DNA of 10,137 bases from NCBI GenBank assembly GCA_026786065.1, contig JAJAYS010000323.1, positions 1 through 10,137 of the forward strand. Direction: 5' to 3'. A program made the translations under genes and the position numbers. Every line of letters starts with the position of its first letter. The stretch's first letter is position 1. Source of the DNA: Polaromonas sp. Lineage in GTDB: Bacteria; Pseudomonadota; Gammaproteobacteria; Burkholderiales; Burkholderiaceae_C. Under the pieces are notes generated by a model. The model searched no databases. It was not told where the DNA came from and saw only the letters and a list, made by a program, of their open reading frames with translations. This document shows positions 1-6,574 of the stretch, piece by piece.

Positions 1-89
1 AGTACATGCTGTTGCGACAGCGACAGCGCCGGCTGCAGCACCTGCAAGGCATGAACCGGGTCTTCGACGTAAACGACGACGTTGTTCAT
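1..89 (-). CDS. 5' fragment of an unrecognised small protein gene
   Basis: Only the first 29 or so codons are inside the window; the gene runs off the left edge. It starts with ATG (complement of 87-89) and a good ribosome binding site, AGGAGA, lies about six bases upstream (complement of 95-100). The visible peptide begins MNNVVVYVEDPVHALQVLQP. A short hydrophobic strand followed by a helix could be the start of a Rossmann-like or stress-protein fold, but that is a guess and I do not assign a family. It lies about 100 bases downstream of the terC-family gene on the same strand. A tandem 9-base repeat and its own strong ribosome binding site lie between, so it could be co-transcribed with that gene or separate. 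Confidence 0.7.
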   Translation of the reverse strand, partial: MNNVVVYVEDPVHALQVLQPALSLSQQHV

Positions 90-151
90 AACGTTCTCCT
101 GGTGGACGCTAATGAAACCTCCAAAACCAGCTGATTGCGTTTCAAGCCCAA

Positions 152-186
152 TGTCCTGGCTGTCCTGGCTGTCCTGGCTGTCCTGA
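152..186. repeat. Tandem 9-base repeat, about 3.9 copies
   Basis: The unit TGTCCTGGC occurs three times perfectly (152-160, 161-169, 170-178), followed by a fourth copy that breaks down after TGTCCTG (179-185). It lies just beyond the stop codon of the terC-family gene, in the short spacer before the next minus-strand gene. I see no strong hairpin or T-run, so it is probably not a terminator. It looks like a slippage-prone minisatellite. Confidence 0.85.
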
Positions 187-189
187 GGT

Positions 190-912
190 TTAACGCGCCA
201 GCGACTCTGCATCCCTCTTGCGACTTTGCTGTCGCCGCTCGGCCCACCAGCCCGACCCCAGCACCCCGGCAATCGCCAGCGCATAGGTGGCCCAGCGCGC
301 CAGACTCTGCTGCGTGGCCATCGATTCGGCTACGCCGTAGAAAGGTGCAAGAAGCTTCTCGCTGACGACCATTTTTGCTGCGGTGAACGCCAGCACGGCG
401 GCACCGAGTTTGATGATGATGGGAAAGCGTTCAACCAGCTTCAGGACCATCGTGCTGCCAAACACCACGATCGGCACACTGATCAGCAAGCCGATGATGA
501 CCAGATCGAAAGCGCCTTGCGCTGCCCCTGCGACGCCGAGCACGTTGTCCACGCCCATCAGCGCGTCGGCGATCACGATGGTTTTCATCGCGCCCCAAAA
601 TGTGCTGACGACTGGGCCGTCGTGTTCACCTTCGCCGGTGTCTGCCAGCAGGCGGTAGGCAATCCACAGCAGGCCCAGACCGCCGACCAGCATCAGGCCC
701 GGAATCTTCAGGAGCCAGACGACTGCGACCGTCATGGTCGAGCGCACCACGATGGCCCCGACGGTGCCCCACATGATGGCTTTTTTCTGCAAATGCGGAG
801 GCAGGTTGCGGGCGGCCAGCGCGATGACGATGGCGTTGTCGCCAGCGAGCACCAGATCGATCAGGATGATGGCCAGCAACGCTGACCACCAGGGCGTACT
901 AAATAACTCCAC
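190..912 (-). CDS. TerC family membrane protein, YjbE subfamily (probable Mn2+ exporter)
   Basis: Integral membrane protein of the TerC family, 240 residues from the chosen start. The N-terminal signature LAGDNAIVIALAARNLP (Asp25, Asn26) and the second acidic motif DALMGVDNVLGVAG (Asp116, Asp122) are the two metal-site motifs of the family. About seven hydrophobic segments are visible, and the C-terminus is basic (WWAERRQQSRKRD). YjbE-type TerC proteins are repeatedly found behind yybP-ykoY manganese riboswitches and are linked to Mn2+ efflux or metalation of exported enzymes; that riboswitch is present here, which supports the role. I chose GTG at 912 over the in-frame GTG at 927. A TGGAG Shine-Dalgarno sequence sits seven bases before 912, the 927 codon lies almost on top of that sequence, and the protein then starts MELFSTPWW, which looks natural for the family. 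The stop is TAA at 190-192. Confidence 0.93.
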   Translation of the reverse strand: MELFSTPWWSALLAIILIDLVLAGDNAIVIALAARNLPPHLQKKAIMWGTVGAIVVRSTMTVAVVWLLKIPGLMLVGGLGLLWIAYRLLADTGEGEHDGPVVSTFWGAMKTIVIADALMGVDNVLGVAGAAQGAFDLVIIGLLISVPIVVFGSTMVLKLVERFPIIIKLGAAVLAFTAAKMVVSEKLLAPFYGVAESMATQQSLARWATYALAIAGVLGSGWWAERRQQSRKRDAESLAR

Positions 913-938
913 AGGCAGACTCCACACAAAACTTTTTT

Positions 939-968
939 AAAAAATGAAAACGCGCAGCGCGAGTTTTC
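939..968 (-). terminator. Terminator-like hairpin in the terC leader
   Basis: Read on the minus strand, an imperfect hairpin spans 968 to 946. The outer arm GAAAA/TTTTC and the inner arm CGCG/CGCG enclose a CTG loop, with a two-base bulge on the 5' side. It is followed by A and then six Ts (944-939). The shape fits an intrinsic terminator with a slightly offset T-tract. It lies about 27 bases upstream of the chosen GTG start, so it would act as an attenuator inside the leader, not as a gene end. Its part in riboswitch control is inferred. Confidence 0.5.
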
Positions 969-1032
969 TTCTTGTTCGAAATCGGAATCGGAATAAACGG
1001 ATGGTGGGCGAGCTTGTCTCTGCCAGCGTCCG

Positions 1033-1059
1033 ATCAAACCTTTTCAGGTTTCAATCGAA
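1033..1059 (-). promoter_or_regulatory. Hairpin competing with riboswitch helix P1
   Basis: On the minus strand, directly after the aptamer, AAACCT and AGGTTT pair around a GAAA loop. The stem can extend outward (TTCGAT with ATCGGA, including one G-T wobble) past a small internal loop. The outer part uses the TTCG of the CCTTCG strand that closes aptamer helix P1, so the two structures exclude each other. No T-run follows, so this hairpin alone is not a terminator; it could relay the metal signal to the downstream leader. Confidence 0.5.
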
Positions 1060-1199
1060 GGTCTGGCTCGGCATGCAGTGACGCTGCATGCCCAACAAGC
1101 CGGAAGCGTGAGCTTCGTATTGACGACTTGTTGAAGCGACTCTGCTGCTGGGGCTGTTATTAGAATAATGCAGCAAAGTGAGGGAGTTACTCCCCTTCG
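1056..1199 (-). ncRNA. yybP-ykoY manganese riboswitch aptamer
   Basis: The minus strand carries the family's hallmark sequences. The 5' side has CGAAGGGGAGTAAC (around 1199-1186), matching the conserved AAGGGGAGUAG-type loop L1. The middle has TCGTCAATACG (around 1126-1116), matching the conserved L3 region. The 3' side has AGACCTTCG (1064-1056), matching the conserved GACCUU. Helices visible by eye: P1 CGAAGG/CCTTCG; P2 TGCTGC/GCAGCA (1175-1170 with 1148-1143); P3 CAACAAG/CTTGTTG (1133-1127 with 1099-1093), enclosing a small GAAGC/GCTTC hairpin; P4 GGCATGCAG/CTGCATGCC (1092-1084 with 1078-1070). P3 and P4 abut, as expected for coaxial stacking. The family senses Mn2+ and usually switches expression on. 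It sits upstream of a TerC/YjbE gene, its classic target. Confidence 0.92.
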
Positions 1200-1207
1200 G
1201 AGGGGCG

Positions 1208-1236
1208 ATTTAACACCGAACCGGCCGATTTTGCAA
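1208..1236 (-). promoter_or_regulatory. Candidate sigma-70 promoter for the riboswitch-terC transcript
   Basis: On the minus strand, a -35-like TTGCAA (1231-1236) and a -10-like TTAAAT (1208-1213) are separated by exactly 17 bases. Each hexamer matches the consensus at four of six positions. Transcription would start near 1200-1202, immediately before the first strand of aptamer helix P1, which is where a riboswitch promoter should place it. Confidence 0.55.
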
Positions 1237-1242
1237 ATCGGC
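1224..1242. promoter_or_regulatory. Perfect 8-base inverted repeat over the -35 box (possible operator)
   Basis: GCCGATTT and AAATCGGC form a perfect dyad around a TGC centre. It covers the -35 of the minus-strand riboswitch promoter and lies in the divergent region before the DUF3717/DUF1289 gene. Its position suits a repressor site. I cannot name the regulator, and the sequence could instead be a hairpin in a transcript from the other strand. Confidence 0.35.
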
Positions 1243-1387
1243 GCGACATGCCCAGCGCCGCAGGCAGGGACTCCAACAGCCGACGCAGGTCTTGCAAAGC
1301 CGCCTTGGCAGGTGCCGTATGGGGCGGCACAATCGTTCGGTTCCTACCGGTGCCCCCCCTGCTTCCCCAAATCCTGTTGAAGGCACC

Positions 1388-1792
1388 ATGCCCGGAATTC
1401 ACATCACCGACGTTGAGTCGGCCATCAACTACTGGCGCGAGCGCAAACCTGGGCCGCCCGGCATCCCGCTGCCCCCGGATCTGCGGGGGCTCGCCGAGGT
1501 CTATGCGCTGCTGGTTTTCTACCGTGAAGATCAGGCCGACGTGCGCGGTTTTCCGCCAGAGGCGATGGCCGCCTGGCTGGCCTGGTACGACACCACCGCC
1601 GACACGCCGTGCATCGCGATCTGCTCGACCAGTCAGGGCGACGCCATCTGCAAAGGCTGCGGCAGGCGCTTTGACGAGGTGCAGCGCTGGCCCGAAATGA
1701 CGCCCGCCGAAAAGCGTGAAACCTGGCACCGAATCACGCAAGACGGCAGTGCCTGGCGCTTCGGGCGCTATGCCGAACGGGCGCGCGAATAG
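1388..1792 (+). CDS. DUF3717-DUF1289 two-domain protein
   Basis: 134-residue protein of unknown function. Residues 3-45 (HITDVESAINYWRERKP... then LAEVYALLVFY) resemble DUF3717, a short helical domain of beta-proteobacteria. Residues 73-118 resemble DUF1289: TPCIAIC, then ICKGCGRRFDEVQRW, with four cysteines (75, 79, 88, 91) in a Cx3C...Cx2C pattern that probably binds zinc or another metal. The start is ATG at 1388 with GAAGG a few bases upstream. The same frame is open back to 1292, but that extension lacks a ribosome binding site and does not resemble the family. The gene ends in TAG. It is divergent from the riboswitch-terC unit and has no obvious operon partner. Each domain is usually seen in small separate proteins, so the joined form is mildly unusual. 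No role can be assigned. Confidence 0.85.
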   Translation: MPGIHITDVESAINYWRERKPGPPGIPLPPDLRGLAEVYALLVFYREDQADVRGFPPEAMAAWLAWYDTTADTPCIAICSTSQGDAICKGCGRRFDEVQRWPEMTPAEKRETWHRITQDGSAWRFGRYAERARE

Positions 1793-1838
1793 CGTGGGAT
1801 GAAACAATTCTGCGGGTCGAAGCCGCCCTCACTCCAAT

Positions 1839-1860
1839 CCTCTCCCGCGTGCGGGCGAGG
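1839..1860. repeat. GC-rich intergenic hairpin, REP-like
   Basis: Within CCCTCACTCCAATCC... (from 1826), the arms CCTC-T-CCCG and CGGG-C-GAGG form a hairpin with one T/C mismatch and a four-base loop. CCCTCACCCCAACCCTCTCCC-type elements are common dispersed repeats in proteobacteria and often lie beyond gene ends. Here it follows the DUF3717/DUF1289 gene by about 45 bases and could also end its transcript, although no T-run follows. Confidence 0.5.
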
Positions 1861-1890
1861 GCGCAAGAGGCGGCGTCCACGGCCGCCGAT

Positions 1891-1953
1891 CCTTAAGCAT
1901 TTTGAGGCGTTAGCTGAACAAATACGGGCGTAAGCAGCTATTAAAGTAATAGC
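1891..1953. repeat. Probable dispersed Comamonadaceae-type intergenic repeat
   Basis: Read on the minus strand, the segment runs from an AT-rich hairpin GCTATTA-CTT-TAATAGC (1953-1937) through TGCTTACGCCCGT (from 1936) to CGCCTCAAAATGCTTAAG (ending at 1892). From memory, intergenic segments of the pattern AATAGCTGCTTGCGC...CTCAAAATGCTT are scattered in many copies through Comamonadaceae genomes. The short hairpin is clear in the sequence; the family membership is recall. No coding sequence is apparent in the 1793-1986 spacer. Confidence 0.45.
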
Positions 1954-1986
1954 GACAGCGGGCTACCTCAACGCTACACTGCAGGC

Positions 1987-2295
1987 ATGCCGCGTTTGAC
2001 CCAAGCCCCCAACATCGCCTTGGCGGCCTTCTGGGCCGACGTGCTGTCACAGGCCGGCATCGCCGCCAGCGTGCAGCGTTATTTTCTGGGCAGTCTGGCG
2101 GGCGAAATGCCGCCCGACCAGTGTTTGCCCGAGGTCTGGATCAGCGACCCCGGCGACGAGCCGCGCGCCCGGGCCCTGTTAAAGACCCTGCAAAACCGGC
2201 CGCAGTACCGTTGGAATTGCCTTTGCGGGGAAACCGTTGAAGGCGGTTTTGACGGGTGCTGGAATTGCGGCGTGGACCGGCCGCAAGCCGGTTGA
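1987..2295 (+). CDS. DUF2007-like protein with C-terminal zinc ribbon
   Basis: 102-residue protein. Residues 9-70 follow the DUF2007 pattern, a small ferredoxin-like domain annotated as a putative prokaryotic signal-transducing protein: a helix near WADVLSQAGIAASV, a strand with RYFLG, LPEVWISDPGDEPRARALL, then a helix. Residues 76-97 add a compact cysteine motif, WNCLCGETVEGGF..CWNCG (Cys78, 80, 91, 94), typical of a one-metal zinc ribbon. The start is ATG at 1987; no strong Shine-Dalgarno sequence is visible, although TACACT twelve bases before the ATG could be a -10 and imply a very short leader. The gene ends 36 bases from the end of purB, which points toward it. Partner or ligand unknown. 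Confidence 0.8.
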   Translation: MPRLTQAPNIALAAFWADVLSQAGIAASVQRYFLGSLAGEMPPDQCLPEVWISDPGDEPRARALLKTLQNRPQYRWNCLCGETVEGGFDGCWNCGVDRPQAG

Positions 2296-2308
2296 TCGTG
2301 CAAACGGG

Positions 2309-2324
2309 GGGCCGCTTCCGGCCC
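2309..2324. terminator. Hairpin between the convergent genes
   Basis: GGGCCG and CGGCCC pair around a CTTC loop in the 36-base gap between the DUF2007-like gene and purB. No T-run follows on either strand, so it may be a weak or Rho-assisted bidirectional end, or only a roadblock. Confidence 0.35.
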
Positions 2325-2331
2325 GCTGCGG

Positions 2332-3762
<1,431 letters not shown>

Positions 3763-3768
3763 GTCGCA

Positions 3769-3774
3769 ATTGTA
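3769..3774 (-). promoter_or_regulatory. Candidate -10 box of purB
   Basis: TACAAT on the minus strand lies six bases before the purB ATG at 3762. Transcription from it would start at or next to the A of the start codon, giving a leaderless message, in keeping with the absence of a Shine-Dalgarno sequence. No convincing -35 hexamer is present at the usual spacing. Confidence 0.35.
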
Positions 3775-3900
3775 GGCGCGGCCTTTTTGCGTGGGGCGGA
3801 ACGCCACCCGGGCCGGTCGTTCGACGCGAAGCGGGGCTCCGACGACAGTGGCTTATCGGCACAGGCACAAAGGCTGAAAGGGCGCCACAGCGTTAATCGA

Positions 3901-3906
3901 TAGAAT
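3901..3906 (+). promoter_or_regulatory. Candidate -10 box of the GST gene
   Basis: TAGAAT (five of six matches to TATAAT) lies about 38 bases before the chosen ATG at 3944, in the 181-base divergent spacer between purB and the GST gene. The -35 region is poor. Apart from this and the purB -10 box, I see nothing distinct in the spacer. Confidence 0.3.
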
Positions 3907-3943
3907 GATTTTCTCCGTTTCGCCTCCACCCATCGCATTCACC

Positions 3944-4564
3944 ATGACCATGAAACTCATCGGCTCGCCCACCAGCCCCTACGTCCGCAAGGTGCGCATC
4001 GTCATGGCCGAAAAAAAGCTCGACTACCAACTGGTTCTCGAAGACGTGTGGGCCGCCGGCACCACCATTCACGCTTCCAATCCGCTCGGCAAGGTGCCCT
4101 GCCTCGTGATGGAAGGCGGCGAAGCGGTGTTTGATTCGCGGGTCATCGTCGAATACCTGGACACCCTGTCGCCGGTCGGCAAATTGATTCCAACCCAGGG
4201 GCGCGAGCGCGCCGAAGTGAAAACCTGGGAAGCGCTGGCCGACGGTTTGGTCGATGCCGCGATCCTGGCCCGGCTGGAGGCCACTTGGGCTGGCCGCAGC
4301 GACAGCGAACGCAGCCAGGCCTGGATGGACCGCCAAATGGCCAAGATCGACGTGGCGCTCAAGGCGATGGCAACCGGCCTGGCAGAAAAGCCGTTTTGCA
4401 GCGGCATCCATTTCAGCCTGTCCGATGTGGCTGTTGGCTGCGCGCTGGCGTACCTTGACCTGCGATTCGCGCACATCGATTGGCGGGGCGCCCATCCGAA
4501 TCTGGCCAAACTGCAGGACAAGCTGGCGCAGCGCGGCAGCTTTGTCGAGACTCAGCCAGCCTGA
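3944..4564 (+). CDS. Glutathione S-transferase family protein, YibF-like
   Basis: 206-residue soluble protein. Residues 1-77 form the thioredoxin-like N-terminal domain: KLIGSPTSPYVRKVRIVMAE (the Ser/Tyr of SPTSPY lies at the usual active-site position), NPLGKVPCLV (cis-Pro loop) and FDSRVIVEYLD (Glu-Ser/Asp-Ser glutathione gamma-glutamyl site; here Asp-Ser). The remainder is the helical GST C-terminal domain with EALADGLVDAAI and the N-capping region FSLSDVAVGCALAYLDLRF. The pattern closely follows E. coli YibF (202 residues). Enzymes of this type conjugate or reduce substrates with glutathione, but the true substrate is unknown. I chose ATG at 3944 (MTMKLIGS); ATG at 3950 is equally possible, and the frame is open to 3905. 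No clear Shine-Dalgarno sequence is seen. Its 3' end overlaps the convergent NTF2-like frame by 13 bases. Confidence 0.88.
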   Translation: MTMKLIGSPTSPYVRKVRIVMAEKKLDYQLVLEDVWAAGTTIHASNPLGKVPCLVMEGGEAVFDSRVIVEYLDTLSPVGKLIPTQGRERAEVKTWEALADGLVDAAILARLEATWAGRSDSERSQAWMDRQMAKIDVALKAMATGLAEKPFCSGIHFSLSDVAVGCALAYLDLRFAHIDWRGAHPNLAKLQDKLAQRGSFVETQPA

Positions 4565-5067
4565 CGCAATGCCCAGACAGACGAGCAGCCCGATAACAAG
4601 AGACCCTCTGCACAACCCCTTGCGGTCGGCGACCAGCCGGGACTTGACACCTGGCCGCTGCGGGCGCGCCGCTTCAACCACCGCATAAGACTTCCGAGCA
4701 CGGGCAATTTTTCATACAGTTCCTCGGCGGCATCCCAATAGTCGCGGTGGTAGTTGACCAGTCCGCCTGGTGTGAATTTCAGGTGCGAGCGGCCCTGTAT
4801 CGTCCGAAGCACCGGCTTGCCGCGTCCAGCCAGGCGAAACTCGAAGTTCCAGGTCAGGAAGCACTGCTCACCCTGTACCACACGCTCTGTCACGATAAAG
4901 CCGGGCGACTCAAGTTTACGGAACATGTGGCGGAACACGCCGGCAATGCCCGGCAGGCCTCGTACTTCGTTGAACGGGTCCTTGAACCAGGCATCCAGCG
5001 TGTAAAACTCGCCAAGCCGCGCCAGACTGGCCGGATGAAGACGCTCTTAAAAGGAGATCAGGCTCAT
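4552..5067 (-). pseudogene. NTF2/SnoaL-like protein gene with in-frame TAA at codon 7
   Basis: Read from ATG at 5067 the frame gives MSLISF, then TAA (5047-5049), then ERLHPASLARLGEFYTLDAW, FKDPFNEVRGLPGIAGVFRHM and on to WDAAEELYEKLPVLGSLMRW. This is the NTF2-like cone fold usually annotated as nuclear transport factor 2 family protein. Homologues have an aromatic residue (FY-x-x-L) where TAA stands, so TAT/TAC to TAA is the simplest explanation. Translation could restart at a GTG near 4938, but that would lose the first strand-helix unit. At the other end the family normally stops soon after LMRWLKRRA; here about 37 low-complexity residues follow, into the 3' end of the GST gene, which suggests the native stop was lost. 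Both signs favour decay. The start is uncertain, since the frame is open further upstream. It begins about 41 bases after the SDR stop, on the same strand, and these two genes usually travel together. Substrate unknown. Confidence 0.72.
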
Positions 5068-5108
5068 CGCCGCCACTTCTGCAGAAGCGACCTTGGAGCC
5101 ATCGCCAG

Positions 5109-5879
5109 TCAAAGCGCGGTCACTTTGCGTATCGCCGCGAAGTAAGCCGGATAAGGCAGCAGGCGCAGCGCCTTCATCCACCGGGTGAAGCGTTTCGGGA
5201 AATGAATCTCGAACGCGCCGCTTTCCCAGCCACGCACGATTTCCCGAGCCGCCTCTTCAGGCGAAAGCAGTGCGGGCATATTGAACTGGTTTTGTGCAGT
5301 AAGCGAGGTTTTGACAAAGCCGGGGCAAATAAGGCTTACCCCGATGCCGGTGCTTGAAAGGTCCAGGTACAGCGTTTCGGCAAGGTTGATGAGCGCCGCC
5401 TTCGTCGGCCCGTAGGCCAGGCTTTTCGGCAGGCCAACATAGCCGGCCACACTGCTCACCAAACTGATGTGGCCCGCGCCCCGCGCGCGCAAGGCGGGCA
5501 GCAGCGCATCGAGCAGCAGCAGCGCGCCGACGTAGTTGACCTGGTTGTGGCGCAGCATTTCGGTGAGGTCGTATTCGGTGGCACGCAATTGCTTGTAGTA
5601 GCCGGCGCAATACATTGCCAGGTCAAGCGGCCCCACCGCCAGCACCGATTGCGCCGCCGCATGCACCGCGGGTGCGTCCGTCACGTCCAGTGGCAACGCG
5701 GTAGCACCGGGATGTTCGCTTACAAACGTGTTCAGCGCGGCTGCATTCCGGGCCGAAACAATCACGCTTGCGCCCTTCTTGTGTAGCGCGTGCGCGGTCG
5801 CCAGGCCGATGCCGCTGGACGCGCCGACGAGCCACACGCGGCGCCCTTGCCAGTGGTCAATGGGGGGATTTCTGGACAT
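5109..5879 (-). CDS. Short-chain dehydrogenase/reductase
   Basis: 256-residue classical SDR. The NAD(P)-binding glycine motif GASSGIG is at residues 19-25, an NNAG-like CAG at 91-93, VSSVAG with the catalytic Ser143, and the YxxxK pair AYGPTKAA with Tyr156 and Lys160. CPGFVKT (185-191) follows the nucleotide-binding PG motif. VSARN after the second strand hints at NADPH preference. The C-terminus (HFPKRFTRWMKALRLLPYPAYFAAIRK) is amphipathic and basic and may contact the membrane, as in SDRs of lipid-modification clusters. I chose ATG at 5879; the frame is open to 5930 but the extra residues do not look like family sequence. No good Shine-Dalgarno sequence is visible. It lies 134 bases downstream of the DUF3833 gene and 41 bases upstream of the broken NTF2-like gene. 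It probably acts on a lipid-related carbonyl or alcohol; this is inferred from context only. Confidence 0.9.
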   Translation of the reverse strand: MSRNPPIDHWQGRRVWLVGASSGIGLATAHALHKKGASVIVSARNAAALNTFVSEHPGATALPLDVTDAPAVHAAAQSVLAVGPLDLAMYCAGYYKQLRATEYDLTEMLRHNQVNYVGALLLLDALLPALRARGAGHISLVSSVAGYVGLPKSLAYGPTKAALINLAETLYLDLSSTGIGVSLICPGFVKTSLTAQNQFNMPALLSPEEAAREIVRGWESGAFEIHFPKRFTRWMKALRLLPYPAYFAAIRKVTAL

Positions 5880-6013
5880 AACTGGGTCGGCTATTGAATT
5901 GGTATTTGTTCTTAAATTGCCAGGCACCAACCCCTATTTCACGAAAGTCGGCGACCTTTATTACTTACGAACCGGATTGCTCGGCCGCATGTGGTTGCCG
6001 GTGCAGGTAGTTT

Positions 6014-6574
6014 TTATCGCTTGACGAAAGACAGCGTCACCTCGCCCAGGCGAAAACCGAACTTGCTCATCTCGGCCTTGTTTAAAAGGACCTTTTCGTT
6101 CATGAGGTACATCCAGTCGTCAAACTGGACTTCAACAATCTTTCCGTCAACCGGCAACTTCAGCGTGTAGCCCCAGCGGAAGGCGTTACCGCTTTCCTGG
6201 CCATTTGCCTCGCCCGTCACGTCGGCGGCAGTGCCGACATAGCGGCCTTCTCCGGTGCGCTTGAGCGTCCACACCCGGCGCTCTTTGGCGCCATCGGAAT
6301 AGGTGAATTCTTCATCGAGCGTGCCAGTTTCATTGCCGGGCGGGCCTTGCCAGCTGCAGGTCATGACCACCGTGAAGCGCCGCGCAACCTTGCCCGAGCG
6401 GTCGGTGAACACGCCATAGGCGTCGATGGTGCCGTTGAAATACTGGCGCAGGTCCAAAGTTGGCTTTTCGCCGGCGTAATCGGTGACCTGCGGCGCGGCG
6501 CAACCGGTCAGCAGCGCAGCCGAAATCGCGAGAATGGCCAGGCCTCCCGCCAGACGCCGTGTCGATGCTTTCAT
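6014..6574 (-). CDS. DUF3833 family lipoprotein
   Basis: 186-residue secreted lipoprotein. The N-terminus MKASTRRLAGGLAILAISAA ends in a lipobox LLTGC, so Cys25 would be lipidated after signal peptidase II cleavage, placing the protein at the inner or outer membrane facing the periplasm. The mature part matches the DUF3833 pattern: LDLRQYFNGTIDAYGVFTDR, RFTVVMTCSW, LDEEFTYSDG, a W-rich strand, FRWGYTLKLPV, DDWMYLMNEKVLLNKAEMSKFGF. This is a lipocalin-like beta-rich sequence, and similar folds carry hydrophobic ligands. The start ATG (6574) overlaps the stop of the MFS gene as ATGA, with AGGA about eight bases upstream. In related clusters it accompanies CFA-synthase-like methyltransferases, so a role in handling the modified lipid is plausible but unproven. 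Confidence 0.9.
   Translation of the reverse strand: MKASTRRLAGGLAILAISAALLTGCAAPQVTDYAGEKPTLDLRQYFNGTIDAYGVFTDRSGKVARRFTVVMTCSWQGPPGNETGTLDEEFTYSDGAKERRVWTLKRTGEGRYVGTAADVTGEANGQESGNAFRWGYTLKLPVDGKIVEVQFDDWMYLMNEKVLLNKAEMSKFGFRLGEVTLSFVKR

Noticed and set aside
226..885. Long plus-strand open frame opposite the terC-family gene
   Set aside because: It is the antisense shadow of a clear TerC protein, rich in His/Gln/Asp runs, with no family resemblance.
1187..1807. 206-codon minus-strand frame opposite the DUF3717/DUF1289 gene
   Set aside because: It covers the riboswitch promoter and a better-supported gene on the other strand; the translation has no recognisable motif.
2296..2331. Strong intrinsic terminator between the convergent genes
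   Set aside because: A hairpin exists but no T-run follows on either strand, so it is listed only as a weak candidate.
3893..4681. 262-codon minus-strand frame opposite the GST gene
   Set aside because: Antisense shadow of a protein with clear GST motifs; composition is atypical for a real protein.
5728..6024. Plus-strand frame across the SDR-DUF3833 spacer with a protein-like tail (NPYFTKVGDLYYLRTG)
   Set aside because: Most of it is antisense to the SDR gene, there is no ribosome binding site near the spacer part, and I recognise no family; kept only as a curiosity.
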